Positions 26,895-34,139 of a DNA stretch of 64,000 bases are shown piece by piece. The stretch's first letter is position 1. Every line of letters starts with the position of its first letter. A program made the translations under genes and the position numbers. This DNA is from CAZMVY01 sp964617875. Lineage in GTDB: Bacteria > Planctomycetota > Phycisphaerae > UBA1845 > PWPN01. Location: assembly GCA_964617875.1 (NCBI GenBank), contig CAZUAI010000023.1:1-64000 (forward strand). The letters are read 5' to 3'. Under the pieces are notes generated by a model. The model was not told the DNA's origin and did not search any database. It saw nothing but the letters and a program-made list of their open reading frames with translations.

Positions 26895-28394
26895 ATGGTG
26901 CAATTCCAACATCGCGTGCGAATCGGGTGCCTGGTGCTCCTGGCCGGAGGATTCATTGCGATGGCCGGATGCGGTGCGGAGGACGATCTCGCGTCGCTGC
27001 TGCCGGATGTGTCGTCGGCGCCGCCGGAGGGCTACACGCCCCTGCTGCGGATCGCGCACATCTCCGACACGCACCTTGTGGACGAGCAGTCGCCGGCCCG
27101 GCTGGCGGGGTTTGCGGGCTTGATCGCATCCGCCTGGCGTCCGCAGGAGGCTTACTCGGCACAGTTGCTCGACGGCACGATCCGGGCCATCAACAGGCGC
27201 CACCGCGAGGCGGGGCCGATCGACTGCGTCATTCACACGGGCGACGCGACCGACAGTTGCCAGCAGAACGAGCTGCGCTGGTTCACGCAGGTCTTTGACG
27301 GGCTGGAGGTCGATCCGCTCACAGGCCCCGACGATCGAGACCCGGACAACCGGCCCCCGGTCCTGTTGGACCCGCACCACCCGTTCCGGGCCGAGGGCCT
27401 GTATGTGCAGGGACGCCACGGCGACCTCCCGAGCGTGCCCTGGCTCAACGTCTTCGGCAACCACGACACGTTTGCGATGGGCACGTTCGCGATCGTCGAA
27501 CGGGACGGGGCTCGCGTGGCGCCACTCCCGCTCGACTGGCGGCCGGGCTGGGTGCTGCCGACGATCCTCGTCCCCCACGGCGAGTGGACGTACTGCCCGG
27601 TCTCGCCGGCGGATCCCGGACCGCCATCGCTGTTCGAACGTCCAGTGCGCGTCCAGGCCAATCCGGAGCGGGCGTACCTCAGCGCGGTGAGCTTCCTCGA
27701 ACAGCACTTCGCGACCGTCACGGAGCCGCCCGGTCACGGATTCGTGAGCACCGCGGGCCCGAGGTATTACGCCCGCCTGTTGAAGCCGAACCTGCGGCTG
27801 ATTGCGCTGAACACGGCCGATGTGCCCTGTCCGCTCGAGGGATTCCCGTATGCCGAGGGGGCCATCTCCAGGTCGCAGCTCCGGTGGCTCCGCGGCCAGC
27901 TGGACGAGGCGCAGGCGCAGGGCCAGTGGGTCATCGTGGCCAGCCACCACACGAGTCAGGCGCTGTCGCCGCTGCTGGGCAGCGCGGTCGATCCCGGGGC
28001 GTTCCGATCGCTGCTGGGCGGCTACGGCAACGTCATTCTGCACATGGTCGGCCACACGCACATCAACCGCGTCCACGCGCGGGGCGGCTACGTCGAGATC
28101 GTCACCGGCAGCCTGCTGGACTACCCGCAGACCGGCCGCATCGTCGAGGTCCACGTGAGCCCGGACGCGAGGCAGGTCGTGGTGAGCTACGCGACCTTCT
28201 CGCACCTGGAATCGGACGATCCGCTGCACGCGCTGCGCCAGGAGGCGCACACACTTTCGAAGCGTGATGCGCCAAACGCCGCGATGCGCGCCGCGAGGGC
28301 CCTGACGGAAACCGCTCCGGAGGACGCCGACGCGGTCCAATGGCTCAGCGGCAGCCCCTCCGACCGCGAGGGCCGGATCCTGCTGCGCAAGTGA
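26895..28394 (+). CDS. Calcineurin-like metallophosphoesterase, lipoprotein
   Basis: A 499-residue lipoprotein: hydrophobic signal and lipobox (AMAGC, Cys near 27). The two-metal phosphoesterase signature is complete: LRIAHISDTHLVD (D-x-H), IHTGDATD (GD), FGNHDTF (GNHD), ASHHTS (H) and GHTHINRVHA (GHxH), followed by a strand EIVTGSLLDYPQ. An insertion between GD and GNHD (~100 residues, with PDDRDPDNRPP) and another after GNHD make it longer than typical members. It should act at the outer face of a membrane on phosphomonoesters, diesters or nucleotides; no substrate-specific motif is recognised. It starts 77 bases after the cyclase and may be read from its own -10 box. Confidence 0.8.
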   Translation: MVQFQHRVRIGCLVLLAGGFIAMAGCGAEDDLASLLPDVSSAPPEGYTPLLRIAHISDTHLVDEQSPARLAGFAGLIASAWRPQEAYSAQLLDGTIRAINRRHREAGPIDCVIHTGDATDSCQQNELRWFTQVFDGLEVDPLTGPDDRDPDNRPPVLLDPHHPFRAEGLYVQGRHGDLPSVPWLNVFGNHDTFAMGTFAIVERDGARVAPLPLDWRPGWVLPTILVPHGEWTYCPVSPADPGPPSLFERPVRVQANPERAYLSAVSFLEQHFATVTEPPGHGFVSTAGPRYYARLLKPNLRLIALNTADVPCPLEGFPYAEGAISRSQLRWLRGQLDEAQAQGQWVIVASHHTSQALSPLLGSAVDPGAFRSLLGGYGNVILHMVGHTHINRVHARGGYVEIVTGSLLDYPQTGRIVEVHVSPDARQVVVSYATFSHLESDDPLHALRQEAHTLSKRDAPNAAMRAARALTETAPEDADAVQWLSGSPSDREGRILLRK

Positions 28395-28443
28395 CGTGGA
28401 CGGTTCACCGCGGCTCCGGGGCTTCGCCCATGTGGGGACGCTT

Positions 28444-28458
28444 CCGCCGCATCGGCGG
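28444..28458. terminator. GC hairpin between convergent genes
   Basis: CCGCCG-CAT-CGGCGG forms a perfect 6-bp stem with a 3-base loop in the 93-base gap between the convergent phosphoesterase and galM genes. There is no T-run, so termination is only a guess from position. Confidence 0.25.
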
Positions 28459-28487
28459 TGGGGCCGCCGCCTTTCAATCGCCGGACT

Positions 28488-29522
28488 TCACGCGATGCTG
28501 AATCGGTATACCGCCGTGTGGCGGTAGGTTTGGCCGGGGCGGAGGATGATCGACGGAAACGCCGCATGGTTGATCGCGTCGGGGAAGTGCTGCGTCTCCA
28601 GGCAGAAGCCGGCGTGCCGCTGGTAGGGCCCTCCGATGCCGACAGCGGAGCCGTCGAGGAAGTTGCCGCTGTAGAACTGCACGCCCGGCTGCGTCGCGAA
28701 CAGCTCCAGGACGCGGCCGGTGGTTTTCTCCTCGACGCGAGCGGCGAAGGCCGGCGGCGGCCCGTTGTCGTCGAGGACGTAGTTGGTGTCGTAGCCGCGG
28801 CCGAGCTGGGCGATCCGCTCGCCGATGCGGTGGGGCGTGGTGAAGTCGTACGGCGTGCCGCGTACGTCGCGGATCTCGCCTGTGGGGATGAGATTGTCAT
28901 CGACCGGGGTGAACCGCGACGCGGCAAGCGTCAGGACGTGATCGAGGATGTCGCCGTTACCCGCGCCGCGCAGGTTGAAGTACGCGTGGTTGGTCAGGTT
29001 GACGATCGTCGGCTTGTCCGTTGTCGCGGAGTAGTCAATGCGGAGTTCGTTCGCGGCGGTCAGGGTGTAGACGACCTCGGCCGAGAGCGTGCCGGGGAAG
29101 CCGTCGAACATGTCGGGGCAGACGTGGCGGAACACGACGGACGGCTCGGCCGCGGGGCGCGGCTCGGCCCGCCAGAGGACTCTGGCGTATCCCTTCGAGG
29201 CGCTGTGCAGCGTATTCGGCCCGTTGTTCCGCTCGAGCGTGTACTCGACGCCGTCGAGTCGGAACCGGCCGTCGGCGATGCGGTTGGCGACACGGCCGAC
29301 CGTGCAGCCGAGATGCGGCTCTTTGCCGAGGTACTGCGCGAGGTTGTCGAAGCCGAGCACGACGTTGGCGAGTCGGCCGTCGCGGTCGGGTACGTGCAGT
29401 TCGGTCAGCCGGGCGCCGTAACCCATGACCTTCGCCGTCATGCCCGCCGCGTTGCGGAGCGTGAACCGTTCGACGGGCGTGCCGTCGGGCATGGTGCCGA
29501 AGGGCGATCGTTCGAGGCTCAT
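28488..29522 (-). CDS. galM: Aldose 1-epimerase (galactose mutarotase)
   Basis: A 344-residue cytoplasmic enzyme interconverting alpha and beta anomers of hexoses. Catalytic motifs are present: GRVANRIADGRF and ERNNGPNTLH in the N-terminal half, IVNLTNHAYFNLRG with the catalytic His, and the C-terminal FCLETQHFPDAINH block with the general-base Glu. Length matches bacterial GalM (~345). Its ATG overlaps the TGA of the upstream SIS isomerase gene (ATGA), so it is the last gene of a tightly coupled three-gene minus-strand operon for sugar-phosphate handling. Confidence 0.9.
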   Translation of the reverse strand: MSLERSPFGTMPDGTPVERFTLRNAAGMTAKVMGYGARLTELHVPDRDGRLANVVLGFDNLAQYLGKEPHLGCTVGRVANRIADGRFRLDGVEYTLERNNGPNTLHSASKGYARVLWRAEPRPAAEPSVVFRHVCPDMFDGFPGTLSAEVVYTLTAANELRIDYSATTDKPTIVNLTNHAYFNLRGAGNGDILDHVLTLAASRFTPVDDNLIPTGEIRDVRGTPYDFTTPHRIGERIAQLGRGYDTNYVLDDNGPPPAFAARVEEKTTGRVLELFATQPGVQFYSGNFLDGSAVGIGGPYQRHAGFCLETQHFPDAINHAAFPSIILRPGQTYRHTAVYRFSIA

Positions 29523-30091
29523 CCGCAGGCGTCCTCCATGAAGGCATAGCACAGGATGTGGGTCAGGATGAAGAACGTGTCCTCGAGCCGGCCCATGTGG
29601 TTCGTGGGCACGAGCAGCGGCAGCGTTGCGAGGTCCTTGAGCCGTCCGCCGGCGTCGGTGGTCAGGCCGAGCGTCGTGCAGCCGATGCTGTTGGCGTACT
29701 CGACGGCCCGCAGGACGTTCGGGCTGTTGCCGCTGCCGCTGATGGCGATCAGGACGTCGCCGCGTTGCGCCCAGTTGCGGAGCTGCTCGACAAAAACGGC
29801 CTCGTAGCCGACGTCGTTGGCGTAGGCGGTGACGGTGCCGATGCTGTCGCTCAGGCAGATCATGCGGAACGGCCGCGTCTTCTTCTGGTACGAGGCGCCC
29901 TTGACCAGATCGACGACCATCTGCGCGGCGATGGCGCTGCTGCCGCCGTTGCCGCAGGAGATAATCATGCGGCCGGCGTCGCGGGCCTCGCGGAGGCACA
30001 CGATCGCGCGGTCCACCGCGGATGCGTCGAGCCGCGCCAGCACGCCGCGCAGGTCGTCGAGGTAGCGTCGGGAAAAACCCTGTTCGCTCAT
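29519..30091 (-). CDS. SIS-domain sedoheptulose-7-phosphate isomerase-like protein
   Basis: A 190-residue single SIS-domain protein of the GmhA type: SCGNGGSSAIAAQMVVDL (phosphosugar-binding SIS loop), SDSIGTVTAYANDVGYE, DVLIAISGSGNSPNVL (second Ser-rich loop) and TNHMGRLEDTFFILTHIL. GmhA converts sedoheptulose 7-phosphate to D-glycero-heptose 7-phosphate, the first step to ADP- or GDP-heptose. The start MSEQGF lies two bases after the stop of the PfkB kinase gene and the end overlaps galM, so kinase, isomerase and mutarotase are translationally linked. A heptose or other phosphosugar route is inferred. Confidence 0.8.
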   Translation of the reverse strand: MSEQGFSRRYLDDLRGVLARLDASAVDRAIVCLREARDAGRMIISCGNGGSSAIAAQMVVDLVKGASYQKKTRPFRMICLSDSIGTVTAYANDVGYEAVFVEQLRNWAQRGDVLIAISGSGNSPNVLRAVEYANSIGCTTLGLTTDAGGRLKDLATLPLLVPTNHMGRLEDTFFILTHILCYAFMEDACG

Positions 30092-30093
30092 GC

Positions 30094-31152
30094 TCACTGT
30101 TCCTTCCGTTGGTTCTGCCAGAGGGCCAGCCGGTCCGGGAGCTGCTCCCGGCGGGCCGTGCCCGTCGTGCCGAGCTGCTGCACGGTAATCGAGGCGACGA
30201 GATTGCCCACGACCGCCGCCTCGGCCGGTGTCGCGCCCGCGCACAGCGCAAGCACACACCCGGCCGACGAGCTGTCGCCCGCGCCGGTCGGGTCGATCTC
30301 GCCCTCGATCCGCACGCCCGGCGCCAGCGTCCATGGATCGCTCACCAGCATGCCCTTGGCCCCCAGCGTCGTGAAGACCGGCACGCCGTTCTGTTCGCGC
30401 AGCTTCCGGACGGCCGGGAGCAGGTCGTCCATCGGCACTTCATCGTCCGGCAGCCACGTTTCCCACCCCGACGCCTCGAACTGGTTCGGCTTGATGATGA
30501 TGTTGCGGTAGAGGCGGATCCGCCGTCGGCTGTCGGCCCAGAAGATGACCTTCGGGTGCTTCTTTGCCCGGTCGGCGAGCATCTCGCGCACCGCCGTCGT
30601 GACCGCCCCGCACTCGTCCATTTCGATCTGGTCCATGATGACGAGGGCGTCCAGCTCCGGCAGCAGGGCATCGATCGACGTCATGATCTTCTGCGCGAGG
30701 TCGGCCGGCGTCGGCGTGCGGTTCTTCGTGTCGAAGCGCGGGTGCTCGCCCGCGAGGCTGAGATCGGTGATGTCCCGCGGCTTGAGGTACTGCGGCGTGT
30801 GGCGATCGGCGCCGATGTGCAGGTGGTTGTGCGTGCAACCGAGGGCCGTCAGGCACTTCCGCAGGTCGTAGCCCTCGCCGTCGTCGCCGGTCAGGCCGAT
30901 CGCGTGGAGCCGGCCCGTCCCGAGCGAGGCGAGGTTGATCATTACCGTGCCCGCCGCGCCGGGGCTGACGCGGACATCGACCACCTGGTGGGCGGTCTTG
31001 CCGCTCTCGACGCTGACGTCGGCGATCCGGGGGTCAATGTCGAGGTACTTGTCGAGAAAGAAGTCGCCGAGCACCGCGATCCGCCGGGTCGAAAACCGGC
31101 CGATCAGCTCGGCCAGGCGCTCCTGCGTCAACTGTGCGACGTTCATCATCAC
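30094..31152 (-). CDS. PfkB-family carbohydrate kinase, HldE-kinase-like
   Basis: A 352-residue ribokinase-fold sugar kinase. The N-terminus RIAVLGDFFLDKYLDIDPR and the GAAGTVMINLASLG loop resemble the kinase half of the heptose bifunctional enzyme HldE. The C-terminal ATP/anion-hole motif is EIDPTGAGDSSSAG with the catalytic Asp in GAGD. Residues 100-250 hold VIMDQIEMDECG and an IIIKPNQFEA segment typical of the family. Together with the adjacent GmhA-like isomerase it suggests heptose 7-phosphate phosphorylation. The nucleotidyltransferase half of HldE is absent here and would have to be encoded elsewhere. First gene of the minus-strand operon. Confidence 0.8.
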   Translation of the reverse strand: MMMNVAQLTQERLAELIGRFSTRRIAVLGDFFLDKYLDIDPRIADVSVESGKTAHQVVDVRVSPGAAGTVMINLASLGTGRLHAIGLTGDDGEGYDLRKCLTALGCTHNHLHIGADRHTPQYLKPRDITDLSLAGEHPRFDTKNRTPTPADLAQKIMTSIDALLPELDALVIMDQIEMDECGAVTTAVREMLADRAKKHPKVIFWADSRRRIRLYRNIIIKPNQFEASGWETWLPDDEVPMDDLLPAVRKLREQNGVPVFTTLGAKGMLVSDPWTLAPGVRIEGEIDPTGAGDSSSAGCVLALCAGATPAEAAVVGNLVASITVQQLGTTGTARREQLPDRLALWQNQRKEQ

Positions 31153-31539
31153 TCCATGCTCATGGGACCTTTGCCGAACTCGAATGTGGGCATGAGAATG
31201 GCGGCGGATTCACGAAGCCCGGCTGAGGAACGCCCGGCGCCGCGCCGCGCGGGCATCGGCGTTGTCATTCTGGTCTCTTTCGTCAATCGGGCCTTGTCAT
31301 TCATCGCCGGGGCTTCCGTTTCTTCGTCACGCTAGCGACGCACTTCGGCCGTGTCAACACGGCAGGGCGGGGCGTTCCGCAACTCGACCGAACCGTGCGG
31401 CGCGATGCGTGCGATACCTGGTGCCGGGATACGGCGGCCAGGGTCGAATGGCGCAATCGCAGCCATGACAGGGTGATCGCCGCATTGCGTTCAGGTTCAA
31501 CGAACCGGCGGCACACCCGCACGGCGTTTTGTGCGCGTG
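31153..31539. other. Intergenic stretch, nothing recognised
   Basis: The gap upstream of the kinase operon and downstream of queE. It must hold the operon promoter but no convincing -35/-10 pair was found by eye, and translations of the open frames show no domains. Confidence 0.35.
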
Positions 31540-32253
31540 CTAACGGATTCGCCATTGCTTGTGCTGCTGGACCGAGAGACGCCAGTCGGGGTTGTGCCTC
31601 ACGAGTTGGATGCACCAGTCGAGCGTCTTCGGGTCGAGCCGATCGCCCGCGAACGCCGGCGAGATCAGCTTGTGTTCGGCTCGCACCGCCGTCTGCGGGA
31701 TCGGCTGCCCGCACGTGCGGACGTACTTGACCTCGTTCGCCGTCCGCTGGCGGATCGCGTGCTCGGGCACCTTCGGGCTGACGGTGATCCAATCGAGCCC
31801 CGGCGGAAGCTCGATGCTACCGTTTGTCTCGATGGCGAGCTTGTAGCCGGCGGCGTGCAGCCCGTCGATCAGCTCGCGGTCGACCTGGAGAGCGGGCTCG
31901 CCGCCGGTGAGGATGATCCACTCGCAAGAGCGCGGGGAAGCATCTGGATACGCGGAGTCAACAGGTGGGCGAACCCCCGCGACCGCGGGTACGCGGCCGC
32001 GGAGAACCGCCCACCCTACGCGTTCGGCCGCCGCCGAGGGCTCGTCGGCAGCGGCCGCCCGAAGCTCCGCGATGATCTGCTGGATCGTCAGGTCGCGCCC
32101 GCTCGCGAAGTCGGTGTCGCAATCGAACCCGTGCGTCGCGACCCGGCACTGCTGGTTGCAGCCGCTGAATCGCAGAAACAGCGCCGGCGTCCCCGCACGG
32201 ACGCCCTCGCCCTGCAGTGAATAGAAGACCTCGTTGATGCGGTAGGTTCGCAT
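31540..32253 (-). CDS. queE: 7-carboxy-7-deazaguanine synthase with an in-frame inserted element
   Basis: A 237-residue radical-SAM enzyme converting carboxytetrahydropterin to CDG in queuosine/7-deazaguanine synthesis. N-terminal YRINEVFYSLQGEGVRAGTP, a CX3CX8C cluster (GCNQQC...FDC at residues 32, 36, 45), ILTGGEPALQVD, AIETNGSIELP, ITVSPKV and EHKLISPAF are all family hallmarks. Between AELRAAA (~68) and SCEWIILTGGEP (~109) there are about 40 extra residues (ADEPSAAAERVGWAVLRG...PPVDSA) absent from normal QueE. They are encoded largely by a dispersed palindromic element at 31956-32040 read in antisense, with no stop or frameshift. The insertion lies in a loop before the SAM-binding GGEP strand, so activity may survive. 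No Shine-Dalgarno is evident. Other que genes are not nearby. Confidence 0.85.
   Translation of the reverse strand: MRTYRINEVFYSLQGEGVRAGTPALFLRFSGCNQQCRVATHGFDCDTDFASGRDLTIQQIIAELRAAAADEPSAAAERVGWAVLRGRVPAVAGVRPPVDSAYPDASPRSCEWIILTGGEPALQVDRELIDGLHAAGYKLAIETNGSIELPPGLDWITVSPKVPEHAIRQRTANEVKYVRTCGQPIPQTAVRAEHKLISPAFAGDRLDPKTLDWCIQLVRHNPDWRLSVQQHKQWRIR
31956..32040 (+). repeat. Dispersed palindromic element, copy B (inside queE)
   Basis: Begins GTCAACAGGTGGGCGAACCC, has GCGGAGAACCGCCCACCC in the middle and ends GCGTTCGGCCGCC. GTGGGCG at one end and CGCCCAC at the other are inverted copies, giving the palindromic character. About 80-base alignment with copy A (3908-3990). Confidence 0.8.
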
Positions 32254-32262
32254 GCAGCCTTC

Positions 32263-32586
32263 AGCGATCGGCGTTCAGGGTCAAATCCTCCACGTCGGCG
32301 TCGGCGACACCATCATAGTCGGCCTGCCTGCAGATGGCGACGGCGCAGGCCGCGCCGTGGAAACCGCCGAAGCAGCCCGGATGGGCCCGAACTCGGTCGC
32401 GTCCACATTGGCGTTCCGGTCGATCTTCGCCGCGCCCGTGCGGAAGGGGGACTCGTCTGCGTCGGCAATTACGTTCCGGCAAGACGGCCGTTGCCGGCCG
32501 TCAAGGTCGAACCGGAGCGAGTCGGCCCGGTCCCCGTCGGGGTCGAGATGGCCAACTTGGCCATTTCGTGTGGATCGGTTACACAT
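32263..32586 (-). pseudogene. Frameshifted remnant of a dockerin-like C-terminal tail
   Basis: On the minus strand one frame reads KIDRNANVDATEFGPIRA and the next frame continues CFGGFHGAACAVAICRQAD, then YDGVADADVEDLTLNADR and a stop. Joined, this is the two-loop layout of the intact tails at 17096 and 62004 (D-x-N-x-x-V-D-x-x-[ED]F ... CFxG ... D-x-DG-x-[AV]-D-x-[ED]DL). One frameshift lies near 32380, and Ca-ligand positions are eroded. I infer the 3' end of a lost secreted-protein gene now lying as debris upstream of the AGE epimerase. Confidence 0.5.
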
Positions 32587-32626
32587 ACCCGGCCGACCGA
32601 CGGCGGTCCCTCTGGAGGATGTGCGT

Positions 32627-33802
32627 ATGGATCTCGACCCCGGCCAGTTGGCCGCGCTCTACCGCGACGAACTGCTCAGGAACGTCATCCCGTTCTGGGA
32701 GCGGCACTCGATCGACCGCGAGTGCGGCGGCTTTTTCAACTGCCTCGAACGCAACGGCGACGTCTTCGACACAGACAAGTTCCTCTGGCTCCAGGGCCGG
32801 CAGGTGTGGACGTTCTCGATGCTCTACCGACGGGTCGAGCCGCGGCCGGAGTGGCTCGACATCGCCCGCCACGGGGCGGAGTTCCTCAAGCGACACGGTC
32901 GCGACGACGAGGGCAACTGGTACTTCTCGCTCACGCGCGAGGGCCGGCCGCTCGTCCAGCCGTACAACTGGTTCACCGACGCCTTCGCGGCGATGGGCTT
33001 CGGGCAGTACGCCCTCGCCTCCGGCGACGCAGAGTCCCACGAGATCACCCTGCACACATGGCAGAATCTCCTGCGCCGGCGTGCCAACCCCAAGGGCAGG
33101 TACACCAAGGCCTACCCCGGCACGCGGCCGCTGCGGTCGATGGCGTTTCCGATGATCATGGTCAACCTGTGCCTGGAACTCGACGGCATCCTTCCCGAGG
33201 GGGAGATCCGCCGGCATCTCCACGACGCGATCGGCGAGATCATGACGCTCCACTACGATCCGCAACGCGGGATCACGTTCGACAACGTGGCGCCCGACGG
33301 TTCGCACGTGGACTGCTTCGAGGGCCGTCTCATCCTGCCCGGCCACGGCATCGAGGCGTTGTGGTTCACGATGGAGGCGATCCGCCGTTACGGCGGTGAC
33401 CGGAGCATCGTCAAGACGGCCGTCGATGCCATTCTCCGGCTGATCGAGTTCGGCTGGGACGAGCAATACGGAGGGATCCTCTACTACCGCGACATCCAGG
33501 GCCACCCGCCGGAGAAGCTTGAATGGGATCAGAAGCTGTGGTGGGTCCACGTCGAAACGCTGGTGGCGCTCGCGCTGGCGTGGTCGATGACCGGCCGGCA
33601 GGACTGCCGTGAGGCGTACGCCCGCGTCCACGACTACACCTGGTCGCACTTCCCCGACCCCGAGTACGGCGAGTGGTTCGCCTACCTGAATCGCCGCGGC
33701 GAGCGGCTGTTCGACCTCAAGGGCGGCAAGTGGAAGTGCTGCTACCACGTTCCGCGGGCCCTTTGCATGTGCTGGCGTCTCTTCGAGGGGATGAACCGTT
33801 GA
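32627..33802 (+). CDS. AGE-family sugar epimerase/isomerase
   Basis: A 391-residue (alpha/alpha)6-barrel enzyme of the N-acylglucosamine 2-epimerase family (usual length ~390-410). Family features: FWERHSIDRECGGFFNCLER (substrate pocket at the N-terminus), KFLWLQGRQVWTFSMLYRRV, GRLILPGHGIEALWFTMEAI with the conserved PGHxxE, KLWWVHVETLVALALAW with WWxxxE, and a C-terminal GKWKCCYHVPRALCMC with the catalytic His in H-x-P-R. It may interconvert GlcNAc/ManNAc, glucose/mannose or a disaccharide; the motifs do not discriminate. GGAGG eight bases before ATG 32627 fixes the start. The sugar symporter downstream could supply the substrate. Confidence 0.85.
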   Translation: MDLDPGQLAALYRDELLRNVIPFWERHSIDRECGGFFNCLERNGDVFDTDKFLWLQGRQVWTFSMLYRRVEPRPEWLDIARHGAEFLKRHGRDDEGNWYFSLTREGRPLVQPYNWFTDAFAAMGFGQYALASGDAESHEITLHTWQNLLRRRANPKGRYTKAYPGTRPLRSMAFPMIMVNLCLELDGILPEGEIRRHLHDAIGEIMTLHYDPQRGITFDNVAPDGSHVDCFEGRLILPGHGIEALWFTMEAIRRYGGDRSIVKTAVDAILRLIEFGWDEQYGGILYYRDIQGHPPEKLEWDQKLWWVHVETLVALALAWSMTGRQDCREAYARVHDYTWSHFPDPEYGEWFAYLNRRGERLFDLKGGKWKCCYHVPRALCMCWRLFEGMNR

Positions 33803-33896
33803 GAGGTTCGCGATGCGACGGATGCCCCGTGGATCTTGCAGCCGTGCTTGGCCGGTTTCGCCAGTATGAAGGCGCTGCGCGTCCGGTGGGGTCCGC

Positions 33897-34056
33897 ATGG
33901 GCGGGACGGAGCACCGCCTGGTTGTCAGCGATGCCGGACCGATCGTTCATCTTCGGGAGTTGGACTGCCTTGATCTCCTGGCGGATTCCGGAACTGTTTT
34001 TCGCACGGCACCTTGCGGCGGTCGCCGGAGGCGTTGAGCGGGAGTGGCACCGGTAG
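33897..34056 (+). pseudogene. PIN-like (DUF3368-type) toxin fragment, frameshifted
   Basis: From ATG 33897 the frame reads HRLVVSDAGPIVHLRELDCL then DLLADSGTVF, the typical first strand and helix of a VapC/DUF3368 PIN-like nuclease with the first catalytic Asp (SDAGP). It then degenerates to Arg-rich sequence and stops at 34037. The neighbouring frame continues the family pattern (FARHLAAVAGGVEREWHR) to a stop at 34056, so one frameshift separates the two pieces, and the C-terminal acidic residues are missing. No antitoxin is recognisable. I infer a dead toxin remnant. The rest of the 33803-34139 gap shows nothing else. Confidence 0.5.
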
Positions 34057-34139
34057 CCCGATTGCCCGCGTGTACGGCCGTCCGTGCTCGGCGGTCGTCA
34101 TGGGCCATGGGCCGGCGCGATTGTGGCAGGACAGGGACT

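Noticed and set aside
24503..26956. 817-codon minus-strand frame opposite the CHASE2 cyclase
   Set aside because: Shadow of the cyclase: no motifs, Arg/His-rich composition, and the plus-strand cyclase has all catalytic residues.
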